Positions 33,084-44,976 of a stretch of DNA of 64,000 bases are shown in pieces. This stretch comes from Rutidosis leptorrhynchoides. Taxonomy: Eukaryota > Streptophyta > Magnoliopsida > Asterales > Asteraceae. Below the pieces are notes generated by a model. It searched no databases. It had not been told where the DNA came from and saw only the letters and a program-made list of their open reading frames with translations. Position 1 is the first letter of the stretch. Each line of letters starts with the position of its first letter. Where the stretch lies: NCBI RefSeq assembly GCF_046630445.1, contig NC_092333.1, forward strand, positions 5,762,501-5,826,500, given 5' to 3'. Position numbers and translations under genes: made by a program.

Positions 33084-35291
33084 ATGCCGAGATTGGTAAG
33101 GGTCCTCAACCCATTTTACCACTTGTTCTTCAAATTTTTCATTAATTATTTATATAGCTTTAATCCGAATTTTATGCTTGTTATTGATAAATTTAGCTTA
33201 ATTATTAATATGGCTATGTTGTAAGCATGAATATAAACCCGATTAGCATAAAAATTTGATGTTTAATTGACTATTGAAAAATTAGGGTTTATACAAATTG
33301 AGGAGCTGCTATAAATTGTGTTATTTTGGTTACAATTAGATATTTTTAGTTGTGTTGATAGTAGTTAGAACCCTTGAACATAAGTTTGATTGTTTGATTT
33401 TGTGATTTTATTTTTAGTGTAAATTTGATACTTTTTTTGTAATTGTCATGAATCAAGTGTGTATTGTGATGATGATTAGAAGCTGGTTTATACACAATGT
33501 GATTGAATTGGATTATATATACTTAGCTCATTACGTATTTCCATTTGTGATTCACATTTTTGTTTTTGAAACTTGATTTTTGATTAGGAATTTTTGATTT
33601 ATTTTTGTTTGTTTTTATTTGTTGTTAAGATATTGATTCATGTGGTGTTGAAACAAGCTTGTATGTCAAGAATAAATTCGTTGCTAACATTAACATACCC
33701 AATTGGGACGGTTCTCTTATTTTAAAATGTTATGCAGGGATTATTCAGAATGAGAGCTGTTAACCAACAGCAAGGGGAAGAACAAGTAATCCCAGAAATG
33801 GAACAACAACTACAGAATCTACACCCAAACCTGAGATTTCCTGATGATGTACCTAATCGATTACAAAAGGTTAAGGACTTACTTTCTCTGGTCACTAGAA
33901 ACATCTCTCCAGTATACGTTGTGGACTGGGCTCCTTTAGGACCACCAGTCAATTTAGATTTGCAAATAAAGGGAATTTTAAACCAAAGTTTTACAAATGA
34001 ATTTGGAATGACTTTGGTTTTTAATGATTTTGAGAGATTGTTTAGTTTAAATAGCCCTGTATACAGAGAATGGTGTTTAGAATTCTACTCTATCGTTAGA
34101 ATAAGTTTACACCCAGAAAATATTGATGATATTAATTTTCTACAATTTAGGCTGGGTGGGGTAGATAGAGCAATGTCCCTAAGTGACGTGACTACCGCAT
34201 TAGGGATTTACACCGTAGACGAGATGATAGCTCCCGGTTTTAGGGAATATATTTTTACAGGGGCTAGATATACAGGTAACTATGATTCTGGTTTAGTCTG
34301 GCGATCTTTCACTAATAGAAATACATATGAGCCAGGCCAGGAATCTTATCTAAAGATCACTGATGTTCGCTTCAGAATAATTCATAAGTTTATAGCGAAC
34401 ACAATAAACCAAAGGTCATTTACTAATACAGATAAAATTAATTATATTGACCTTTGGTACTTGGATGCGATCAGAGATAGGGATACATTTATTAGTATAC
34501 CCTATGGAGTTGCTTACTTTTTGGCCCATTTTGGTAAGGGTGCTCGAGGGACGAGTGACATGTCGGGGGGTCACTATATCACGTGTCTAGGAAGCTGGTT
34601 CGGACTCGACCCTAGTGAATCAGAACCTCCAATCCAACCGGTAAATCAAGCTGTTAGAACTTTAGGATTGGACGTGTATAGGACGGCTAAGGCCATACAA
34701 GTGAGGGGTGGGGTAATTAGTTTGAGACGGCAAGAAGTAGTCGCTCACGCTCCTATGGAGGAGGATGAGGAACCCGCTAGGGAAACTAGGAGGAGACGAA
34801 GACAGCCAGATGAGGCTAGTACGTCTAACGTAGGTGTTTCTGATTTCGATATGCTACAAAATTCGTTTAATTCATTGAGTTTAGATTTAAGGAACTCGTA
34901 TGATAATTGGGGACGGAGATCAGAAGAACAGTACACTAGTTTGTCTAGGCAAATAGGGGATATTAGGCATACCCAACTAGCCCAGGATACTATGTTAGAA
35001 AACATCCGCTACGATCAGAGGGGCCAGGGAGCACAGTTAGAGTGGGCGCATCATCAGGCTTATTTATACGCAGCTAACCCACAACAATACGCTCCCTCAG
35101 CTTTTCCATCATACCCCCAGTGGCAAGAACACGGTGACCCTCTACCTCCACCTTATGATCCCAACGCTGCCCTTGCCGCGAGTCAGGAAGCCTATAGGCT
35201 TTTTTACGAGGAACAACGCCTAAAGGAACAACGGCAGCAACAGGAGCGAGAACAGGAAGATCAGGGAGGCCCTGCGTGGTCATTTTTCTAG
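33084..35291 (+). CDS. Athila ORF1 (env-position protein), spliced
   Basis: The proposed model has exon 1 at 33084-33095 (ATG plus three codons), an intron at 33096-33737 (GTAAGG...TTATGCAG) and exon 2 at 33738-35291. The junction keeps the frame. Exon 2 alone encodes 517 residues. The protein is the Athila ORF-1 type found after integrase, with FNDFERLF and SPVYREWCLEFYS, LGGVDRAMSLSDV, and a C-terminal tail rich in Q and E. The segment before the tail has a basic patch (ETRRRRRQP). No signal peptide is evident. The frame is intact. Function is unknown; an envelope role has been proposed for the family but the sequence shows no clear membrane anchor. The minus-strand Athila has the same gene structure. 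Confidence 0.7.
33096..33737 (+). other. Predicted 642-nt intron of ORF1
   Basis: It starts GTAAGG and ends TTATGCAG, is T-rich like plant introns, and splits the coding frame in phase 0. The counterpart in the minus-strand Athila is 635 nt. Confidence 0.6.
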
Positions 35292-35382
35292 TTTTTCTTT
35301 TTATTTTTAGAATTATTTATTTTATATTTGTTTGTATAAAATGATTTTTATGGTGTGTTAATTTATTCTTATCTTTAATTAT

Positions 35383-37358
35383 TGATGTCGTGCGGGGTGT
35401 ATATAAAATAGTTATTAATTTTAGCAGGAAATACTATTAAATACGATACATTTTTACACAAGATATTTATTTATTTAGAGAACGGATATACTTAAACCTT
35501 GCTACAACACTTATAGGCAGTGTACCTAATCGTACAGTAGTGTAGTTTTTAGTAAGTCCGGTTCGTTCCACATGAAATCTTTTTAAACAAAGCTTAACGC
35601 TATATTAGTTTACTTTTATAAAAATACAAATATATATATAAGTAATATTATTATTATAAAGGGGGATTTTTACCGTTTAATGACCGGTTTGTCGATTTTA
35701 AAACTTTAGTCGCAGTTAAAACCTAATGTAAAATATTAAATAAATAAAAGACTTAATTTAAAGCGTAAAATAAATAACGATAATGAAATTGCAATAAAAG
35801 TGCGATAAAATAAAATTGCGATAATTAAAAAGTACGATAATTAAAAGTGCGATTAAATAACAATAAATAAAAGTGCGATAATTAGAAGTGCAATTAAATA
35901 TAAAATAAAGGAAATTAAATATGAAATAAAAGAATTATGCTTATTTAAACTTCCGTAATCATGATGTTTGACGTGTTGATTTTAGTTTTATGCCCATGGG
36001 TTAATTGTCCTTTGTCCTGGATTATTTAATATGTCCATACGGATTTGTCCATAATAGTCCATCAGTCATAAATATAAAGAGCGAAAGCCTTCGTCAAATT
36101 ATTCTTATTCCCGAAGTTAAATATTCCAACTAATTGGGGATTCGAATTGTAACAAGGTTTTAATACTTTGTTTAATGAATACACCAGGTTATCGACTGCG
36201 TGTAAACCAAGGTTTTATTACTTTGTTAACAATTACACCAATTACCCTTGAATGTAATTCACCCCTGTTTCAACAAGTTTATTAACTATTAATCCAGTTC
36301 CGTATCCGGTAAAATGAATAATTATTGGTATTTATAGATATCCCGCCCACCGTACCCAGTCAAGCGTATGTGGTTATATATAAATACGTCAAATTATAAG
36401 TTTGTATATTAAATTAACAAGGTATTGTTTAGTTAATATAAAACCCATTAATAGCCCATAGTCTAATTTCCACAAGTGTCGTTCTTTTGTCCAAACCCCA
36501 ATTATGGTACAAAGCCCAATTACCCAATTTTAGTAATTAGCCCAACATCATGATTACTTCGGATTAAATAAGCATAATAATAACTTAGCTACGAGACATT
36601 AATGTAAAAAGGTTGAACATAACTTACAATGATTAAAAATAGCGTAGCGTTACACGGACAGAATTTCGACTTACACCCTTACAACATTCGCTAACATACC
36701 CTTATTATTAGAATTATAATTAAAATTAAAATATAAATTATATATATATATATATATATTACGTATGAGGAGAAGAAGAAAAAAAGATGATTAAAATGAT
36801 CAGAATTCGGTTGGCTTTATAGGCAGTTTTTCATTTTGGGGCTCCGTGACTCGCAGCATTTTTGCCTTCAAACTCCGCGAGTCGCGGAGTTTGCAATTAC
36901 AGCTCACTCTGGTTTGGAGTCTTTCTTGCCGACGGTTTTTATTATTAATTATAATATATAAATAATTATAAGAATTATTTAAATATTATATTATATTTAT
37001 GTGCATAGTTGACTTGTAATTTTTAGTCCGTTGCGTCGAGCGTTGAGAGTTGACTCTAGTCCCGGTTCCGGATTTTCGAACGTCCTTGCGTACAATTTTA
37101 TATTTTGTACTTTGCGTTTTGAATCTTGTACTCTTGTAATTTCGAGACGTTTCTTATCAATAATTGGAACCTCTTTGATTGTCTTTTGTACTTTTGAGCT
37201 TTTTGGTCGTTTGCGTCTTCAATTCGTCGAATCTGTCTTTTGTCTTCACCTTTTATTATTTAAACGAATATCACTTGTAAATAGAACAATTGCAACTAAA
37301 AGCTTGTCTTTCTTGAGGAATAATGCTATGAAATATATGTTCGTTTTTAGCATTATCA
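35383..37358 (-). repeat. 3' LTR of the minus-strand Athila
   Basis: On the minus strand it starts TGATAATGCTAAAAACG and ends CCGCACGACATCA, 1976 bp with TGAT/ATCA termini. A PPT (AAGTGTGGGAATATT) adjoins its start. It holds a two-word dyad module and TATAAAG box. The R/U5 part contains tandem GCGATAATTAAAAG-like words at 35815-35890. Confidence 0.8.
36815..36889 (-). promoter_or_regulatory. CTCCGCGAGTCGCGGAG module with TATA box
   Basis: A perfect 17-bp palindrome is centred at 36881 and a degenerate one (CTCCGTGACTCGCAG) at 36850, 31 bp apart. On the minus strand TATAAAG (36821-36815) lies about 31 bp further. The period therefore equals about three helical turns and continues to the TATA box. 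Confidence 0.7.
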
Positions 37359-39437
37359 AATATTCCCACACTTGAGCGTTGCTTGTCCTCAAGCAATATC
37401 GTCTTGAAATACTAGAATCACTTCTTTATTCTTCACACTTTGTACATCAGTGATTTCTTTACGGCGGTATAAACAATGGTAGTAACGATATGGTTTACAG
37501 TCCCACATGACTATAAAAATTTAGATCCATTAAGGAAACTGGATCTTTATGAAAACATTTGATCTTTTGAAAATTAAATCTAGTTTTTACCCTAGATAAG
37601 TTTTCCAGAATAACCCTTTACCGGTGTTTGCAAAATATTTTTGTGGGTTTGGTGGGTTTCAGATTTGAAAATTTTAGCTCAAAACTTATGGTTTTGTGTC
37701 ACCCACTTGCTAACCTTGTATTTGGAAAGCAACACGTCCAGTTTACTTGTCCCGTATATTACTTTTTGGTAAACTACCGTCCGGTTGTAAAGGAAAGCGT
37801 TGAACAAGCAACAGTTAAGGCAATGTCCCCTGACATGCTTTTAATTATGGTCTATAACGTGTCGGACGCAATTACTATCCTTGGTAGGAGCAATAGTAAA
37901 GCTCACCCTTATGATTTTTCAGTCTGGCACAAGGTCCTGTCTTTGACCATGCTATGCAACCACCGTTCTTACGGTTGACACCCGATTTAGTTCAGGTGAC
38001 CTAATGAATTCCAGGTGAATTCCTAGGATTTTACGTTCAATGGTAATGAACGCATTGAAAATAGGTTTTCAGAAAATAAATCGGTTTTAATTTGATCAAA
38101 ATATTTTCTCGTTCAAGCTCGAGTTTAGATATCATTGAATTCCATGAGTTTGTAATTCTCAATCTTTAAGGTCAATCTCTAGGATTGAGTAATATCAGTC
38201 TTAAAAGCTGATTTTTAATCTTTAAGGAGATTATCCTTTCTGGGGATCTGATTCATTAGTCTTATCCAGCTAATTTGCATGGTGCCCCCCCATTGTACGA
38301 GATAAATCCTTCTCATGGTTAGGATAAATCTGACCACTTGGCAACCCTGTTTAATGCTGAGGTCCGTGGATTTCCTGCTGATTTTAGTGATGACTTTTCT
38401 AGATTTTTCGTCAACCTACAGCTGGTCTGGACGACAACTTCATGACCTAAATCAAGAAGTGCGTGTCTATTTCGGAAGACTTTACTTCCTTTTAATGATG
38501 GAATTGATTCATTGTGTAGATCCATCTTTTCTTTTCTTTCATCGGGTAAAACAGTTTAGTTTAGTCCAAAGCAAAAGTATTTTCAGTTATTTATTACAGA
38601 TATATGTGACATATGTTTAAGATAACTTGGTAAATTTTCCCACACTTGGCTTTTATTTTCCTTTTTATCGTCCTCTATTCCATTTTAAATGAATTTTAAC
38701 ATTTTAGTTTGTTTCTCAATTTATGTACTTTCCGAGGTAACAATAATTTCGGTGTTAAAACCTAGTTTTATTGTTCATAGATATGTATAAACATGAATTT
38801 GAGTTCATTTAATTGAAAATTTTTTTTTTTTAAAATTTTACTAGAATTGGGTAGTCAGTATATAAGACTAGGGCTGTTCTTTATTATCAGAGAGCACTAG
38901 ATTCTAATACAACTACTGCTTTACTAGTATTTTTAATGGTAACCAAGTGTATAAAGTAAAAAATTTTAAAATCCGAAAGAATTTAACCCCTTCCCACACT
39001 TAAGATCTTGCCATGCCCTCATTTGCAAGAAATCAGTAACAATTTAAATTATTGAGGGTGATTAGTGTGAAAATGATTAAATTTTTACCAAAGTTTCCAA
39101 ATATATTGGCGTTTGTTTGCTGAATGATAAATGGTGCACATCATTTGTTCATTCCGTCTTGTTGTTATTTCACATATATTTTGCATCTTGTCGTCAAAAT
39201 TAGTTGCTTTTGCTGAACTTAATGCCAGTCTTTGAAAATGCGTTGTTTTACCCTGTTGTGTACATAAGATAAACTGCAAACATATATACATATTTTTGAA
39301 GTTTGGTATATTACCCCACATTCAAAAATTATTAAAATCTAAGAATAAAAGTTAGACAATTATAAAAATGATTACAATATTAACAAAAGTATTTAACGTG
39401 TCAATAATTACAAATTACAAAAAAAAAAATAAGTATA
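37359..39437 (-). other. 3' non-coding region of the minus Athila with three PPT-like tracts
   Basis: No coding frame is convincing. Tracts reading AAGTGTGGGAA or close on the minus strand occur at 37363-37376 (the PPT adjoining the LTR), 38635-38650 and 38987-39004; a fourth, AAGTGTGGGGAGAA, lies just after pol at 55582-55599. The extra tracts may act as secondary primers for plus-strand synthesis. Confidence 0.55.
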
Positions 39438-40370
39438 CTAGGGATGATACTGGTACCAATAGGGGTTCCAGGCATAACCATAGGTGCTATAGAATGCTTC
39501 GGTAGGGTTATACGTAGGATATGGTGGCTGAATCTCTATAGACCAGGGAGGGAAGATGGGTTTCGGTGTAGGAATATAGTTTCTACCTATATGTTGGCAA
39601 TGAGCTATGATTTGGTTCTGATGAACTTGCCAATCTTCAAATGCTCTCTGTCTAGCATTTTCGTATTCCTGAGAAGCTATAAACCTTTGCATTTCTTGCA
39701 TCTCATTCCCCCCTCCTACATTACCTTGCTGTTGGTTTCTCTCCACCTGTGGATGTCTACCATGGTATTGTACTGCGGCGTTATTTCGCCTCTTCAAAAC
39801 TTTCGCACCATGGTATACATTTAAACCTATAGTATCGCGGGGTTCCGGTTCTTCTACTAATAATCCCCCCCGACTTATATCCACACCGAGATATTCACCA
39901 ATCAAAGTAATAAAAATACCACCTCCTATTATGCTATGCGGTCGCATCACCCGAACCATAGCTGATAAATAATAACCCACACAATATGGTATACTTACAG
40001 CGCTTTGTGGGTCTCGAATACACATATGGTAAAACAAATCTTGTTCATTTACTTTTTCCTTGTTCTTACCCCTTTGTGTAATCGAATTAGCTAAAAACCT
40101 ATGAATTACTCTTAATTCGGCTCTATTTATATCCAAATAAGAGTAATTTCCCCCTTTGAAACGGTGATGGCTTGTCATTTGACTCCACACACCGTGTGTA
40201 TCAAAATTTTCATCTATCTTTCTACCGTTTAGTATCAACCCTCTACAATCGGCAGATGCTAACTCCTCAGGCGTATATATACGTAAAGCCTGAGCCATGT
40301 CCAGTAAAGACATGTGGCGCATCGAACCGCCTAACAAAAATCTAATAAAAGAACGATCGGTTAAACTAGC
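39438..40370 (-). pseudogene. Athila ORF1, C-terminal part (separated by insertion)
   Basis: This open frame contains LLGGSMRHMSLLDMAQALRI, aligned with LGGVDRAMSLSDVTTALGI of the plus-strand ORF1, and ends with a proline- and tyrosine-rich tail. It is the continuation of 52668-53753; the flanks of the inserted element (TACCC) join the two halves in frame. The ATG at 40335 is internal, not a real start. Confidence 0.8.
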
Positions 40371-40375
40371 TACCC

Positions 40376-42318
40376 TGAAAGGACCCGTTCATATACATTA
40401 TAAACGATTCACAATAGTTGATTACATTGCGAGGTATTTGACCTCTATATGATACATTTTACAAACATTGCATTCGTTTTTAAAAGACAATCTTTCTTTA
40501 CATCGAAAATTGACAGGCATGCATACCATTTCATAATATCCACTATCCAACTATAAATTGATTTAATAATAATCTTTGATGAACTCAATGACTCGAATGC
40601 AACGTTCTTCGAAATATGCTATGAAAGACTCCAAGTAATATCTTTAAAATGAGCAAATGCACAGCGGAAGATTTCTTTAACACCTGAGAATAAACATGCT
40701 TTAAAGTGTCAACCAAAAGGTTGGTGAGTTCATTAGTTTATCATAATCATTTATTTTCATCATTTTAATAGACCACAAGAATTTCATTTCCAGTTCTCAT
40801 AAATATACGTCCCATGCATAGAGACAAAAATAATCATTCATATGGTGAACACCTGGTAACCGACATTAACTAGATACATATAAGAATATCCCCTATCATT
40901 CCGGGATCCTCCTTCGGACATGATATAATTTTCGAAGTACTAAAGCATCCGGTACTTTGGATGGGGTTTGTTAGGCCCAATAGATCTATCTTTAGGATTC
41001 GCGTCAATTAGGGTGTCTGTTCCCTAATTCTTAGATTACCAGACTTAATAAAAAGGGGCATATTCGACTTTGATAATTCAACCATATAATGTAGTTTCGA
41101 TTACTTGTGTCTATTTCGTAAAACATTTATAAAAATTGCGCATGTATTCTCAGCCCAAAAATATAAAGGGTAAAAAGGCAAATGAAACTCACCATACTGT
41201 ATTTCGTAGTAAAAATACATATAACGTCATTGAACAAGTGCAAGGTTGGCCTCGGATTCACGAACCTATATTAATTATATATATTTATGTGTTGGTCAAT
41301 ATTTGTCTAACAAATTAGGTCAAGTCATAGTGTACCACAATCCTAATGCTCGAGACTAATATGCAAAAGTCAACAAAAGTAAATTTGACTAAAAATAATT
41401 TCCAAAAATCTATACATGATTAATATATAGTTTAAATATCGTTGTTTTATATTTTTAAATATTTTTAAAAGATTTATTAGAGTAAATAATATAATATATT
41501 TATTAATAAATAAAATTTTATATTAAATTTATATAATAAAATATACTTTTATATATATTAAGTAATAAAATTTATAGGGTTCATTTAATATCATAAAGAT
41601 AATATAATAGGTATTATTAAAGTAAATTATTACACGTAGTAAAATATGTTTGTATCACATATTTATTTTATAAAATAATATCTATAATGATAGTAAGTAA
41701 AAGTTGTATTATTTTGTAATAATAATTATTATTATAAAAATATCAATATTTATAATTACTAAGATGACGTTATGATAAAACGATAATTCTAATTATGATA
41801 ACTTTAATATTTACGATAATTTTTAATATTATCTTTAAAATAATAATTCTATTTAAAATAATAATAATAATAATGATATTTTATAGTAACAATGACATTT
41901 CTATTAAAATGATAATTTTTGTTAAAATGATAGTTTTAATACTAATTATACTTTTAATAATAATAGTAATGATAAAAATAATAAGAACGATAATTTTATC
42001 TAAATCAATATCTTATAATATTTTAATTTCATCATGATACTCTTACCCATTATTTCCTAATCATTTCGTTTAATAGCTTTTAATCGTCTTTTATATCGTG
42101 TTCATAATAATGATAATAATAGTAATCAAAATAATTAGGTGTTACAAATATTTGTTTTAATTACACTAATATTAATAATGATAGTTACTATAACATTATT
42201 AACGATAATACTAATAATTATCTTAATGATAATATAGTAATAATAATAATAACAATAACAATAACCATTTTTAAATAATGATATATATATTAATAATGAT
42301 AATAATAATAATAATACC

Positions 42319-42357
<39 letters not shown>

Positions 42358-43968
42358 TGGATAATAATAATAATACTAATTATAACTTTAACGATAATAA
42401 CGATAGTAATAATAAAAAAAAATAACAATTTTTAATGATAAATCCCTTTTATTGATAAAGATAATAATAATGATAATAATAAGATAAAACTAGAACGACG
42501 ATAAAAACGACGATAATAATAATCATTTTTAATAAAAATATCAAAAATTCAATTGATTATAACTTTTAATCCGTTCATCGAAACCATTCGATATCTAAAG
42601 GAAAAGTTCTTAATTTTTCGCTAGCTTTCCAAGGACATGCATATCTTATACCTTATCTTAACCGCAAGTGTAACTAATTCAACATTCAACCTAACCTGTC
42701 TAATGGCAATATCAAAAGTACAAGCATGCATAATCCTAAATACTCGAGCACTAGTCAGGGATACACTATTAGTATGTAAAAGTTAAATTATGAGTACTCA
42801 CGTATCAATATTGAGATTCAATATTGCAGGAAAGGTACGTAGACGCAACGGAAATGATAAACACTATATTGACCTCACTAGCATACCCATGAACCATACT
42901 CAATCACCTCCATAGCTATAACCCATAATTTCCTTAATCATATCCCACTCGAAAAACAATTTCGAAATCACTCGGACAGCACTCCGTCGTAATATTTTAT
43001 GTATACTAATAATATCTTGAAATAATACGGAGTAAATATATATATGTAAATCGATTGAGAGAGTTTAGAGAAAAATATTTTCAAGTTTCTATGAAATAAT
43101 GAAACCTATTGAATTCTATTTATAATAGATTTTTGAATTATTAAAGTGAATTATTAAAGTATGAATTATTAAAGTGAATTATTAAAGTATGAATTATTAA
43201 AGTGAATTATTAAAGTTAAAGTAAAGTAAAAATAAAGTAAAGGTAAAGTTTAAGTATAGTAAAAGTATAAAACTATGTACGTATAATACGCGTATAAATA
43301 TATAATATTAATTTAAATCGCTATATATATTTAATAAAATAAAATATAAATATCGTTATCTTTATCATACTAGTTAAGTAATGAGTTGTCAAAAGTGGTT
43401 CTAGATATTTATAAAAGTTATATACGTTTTAATAATAAAGTTTTTTTAAACTGAAAACGTTTTTGTACTTTTGAAACTAAATAGATCAATCGAGTCTTTA
43501 TGAGATTCAATCTTCCACTATCCTTTGTCTAGTTCTCAATGATTGACAATTTGTTCTTATTTATAAATCACTTTACCATTTTCCGAATATTGTTAAAATG
43601 GAAAGATTTCTCAAATCAACGTGGGCCTTTCAACAGAGACTTGTAATCATAATTCAATATATCTGATAATTCAATCATTTGATCTTATCTTCTAATTCCA
43701 TTGATAAACATTTTGAAACAGATACAATCATATAAAGTATTTAATCTAATATTTTGTTTACGTTTCAAGTTATAATATATATACACATATACATATATAA
43801 TCATATTCATTTAATGGTTCGTGAATCGATGGAACTTGGTCGAGGTTTAATGAATGTATGAACATAGTTTAAAATTCTTGAAATTTAACTTAACAAATAT
43901 TGCTTATCGTGTCAAAAATATATAAAGATTAAAGTTTAAATTTGGTTGGAAATTCCCGGGTTGTCACA
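40376..43968 (-). repeat. 3' LTR of the LARD-like element
   Basis: 3,593 bp, TGTGACAACCCGGG at its minus-strand start and GGGTCCTTTCA at its end. Very AT-rich with AAT/ATA microsatellites and no ORF of interest. A minisatellite of GAATTATTAAAGT units lies at 43134-43217. Confidence 0.9.
42297..42357. repeat. (TAA)n microsatellite in left LTR
   Basis: Interrupted AAT/TAA trinucleotides. The matching array in the other LTR (50955-51050) is longer by about 14 units, so this locus expanded or contracted after insertion. Confidence 0.85.
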
Positions 43969-44358
43969 GTACCTACCCGTTAAAGAAATTTCGTCCCGAA
44001 ATTTGAGTGGAAAGGTCGTGAATGATAGTAAGTATGTTTTCATGATGCATACGGGCTGAAAATTAGAGTTTTATCATCAGCGAATAATTTAGATAAACAA
44101 TCCATTTATATGAAGAGTACGAATGAAGCTAACATAGAAGAGTGAAATGAGTAAGTGTAGATTCATCTTATCATTTGACGTAGATATGATTGATTCCAAG
44201 ATTTCAAGGGATTTAAAGAAAATCTTCTTAATAAGATTTGACTCTCCGGTAATCAAGGGAATTAGGATCCGCTTTAAATGCGATCGTCCATTTTAATTGT
44301 TCTGTCGGAGATTTTCTTATAAATTCACCTCCTTCATTTCCTTACAACTCACACCTTC

Positions 44359-44976
44359 TGTTGATGCATTTTATGCAAGTCCCTAGACATCTACCCATGT
44401 CCATTGCAGGTACAACAGTTTATAGGCCACCATGATTGCTCGTTATTATCCTATCCGTGTTTGTATGTGGTTACAGGAACTACAGGAATGAGATTTAGAT
44501 GTTTGACTATGTTAGACTTAGTCAGACGTACGAGTGAAGCCTCACTAGTACGGCTGACAGGCTCATACGCACGGTTGATGCTGAGCTAAGTCATAATTAC
44601 AACCTAAATGAGAAGACACGAGTGAGTGATCACCCGTACAGCTGATGAAGCCAACTCGTACGTGTGATGAATGAATCATATGGGTGAGTCAACATCAGGG
44701 GTATATAAAGTCTTATGTTCTTCATTTTAGGTTAAGCCTCTCTTTTGTTACACACACTCAGATCTAGTGAGCTCCTCCGATTTTCTATCAGTCCAAATCA
44801 CCCAGGTGGTGAATAATAGCTCTAGGTGTTGATCTAATCACACTTGATTTAATTGTGGTTTGACAAAATTAATCAAAAAAAAAACTTAACCTATTCACTA
44901 GAGGGTTTGATTCACTTATTCCGCCATTGTGTGAGTTAAATCTGTTAATTTCTAAGTTCCTAGTCATGTTTCATCA
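44359..44976 (+). repeat. Solo copia-type LTR
   Basis: 618 bp from TGTTGATGCATTTTATGC to TTTCATCA, flanked by CCTTC at 44354-44358 and 44977-44981. With no internal region it is a solo LTR left by recombination. It carries a dyad array and a TATATAAA box. It is the youngest or a similarly young layer within the nest. Confidence 0.85.
44522..44709 (+). promoter_or_regulatory. Phased TCA-CGTACG-TGA array with TATA box in the solo LTR
   Basis: Sixteen-base words related to TCACCCGTACGGGTGA are centred at 44529.5, 44549.5, 44570.5, 44617.5, 44637.5, 44659.5 and 44679.5. Spacings are 20, 21, 47, 20, 22 and 20. TATATAAA starts at 44702, about 22 bp after the last centre. The plan equals that of the LTR at 3427 although the word is unrelated. 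Confidence 0.65.

Larger units (their letters stand above)
23087..35382 (+). mobile_element. Athila-lineage Ty3/gypsy retrotransposon, plus strand (3' end beyond nested insertion)
   Basis: Order: LTR, tRNA-Asp-type primer site, gag, protease, RT, RNase H, integrase, small zinc-knuckle ORF, intron, ORF1. The presence of ORF1 after integrase and the primer site TGGCGCCGCTGCCGGGG identify the Athila lineage. The element is interrupted 91 bp after ORF1 by the minus-strand Athila starting at 35383; its 3' LTR must lie beyond 64000. Gag-pol has three in-frame stops and one frameshift, so this copy is not autonomous. Confidence 0.85.

Noticed and set aside
33738..35291. ORF1 as an integrated virus envelope gene
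   Set aside because: It matches the Athila ORF-1 type by position and conserved motifs; I see no signal peptide, membrane anchor or other viral genes.
41795..42428. Open frames rich in Ile, Leu, Asn and Tyr
   Set aside because: They are translations of AAT/TAA microsatellites in an LTR.
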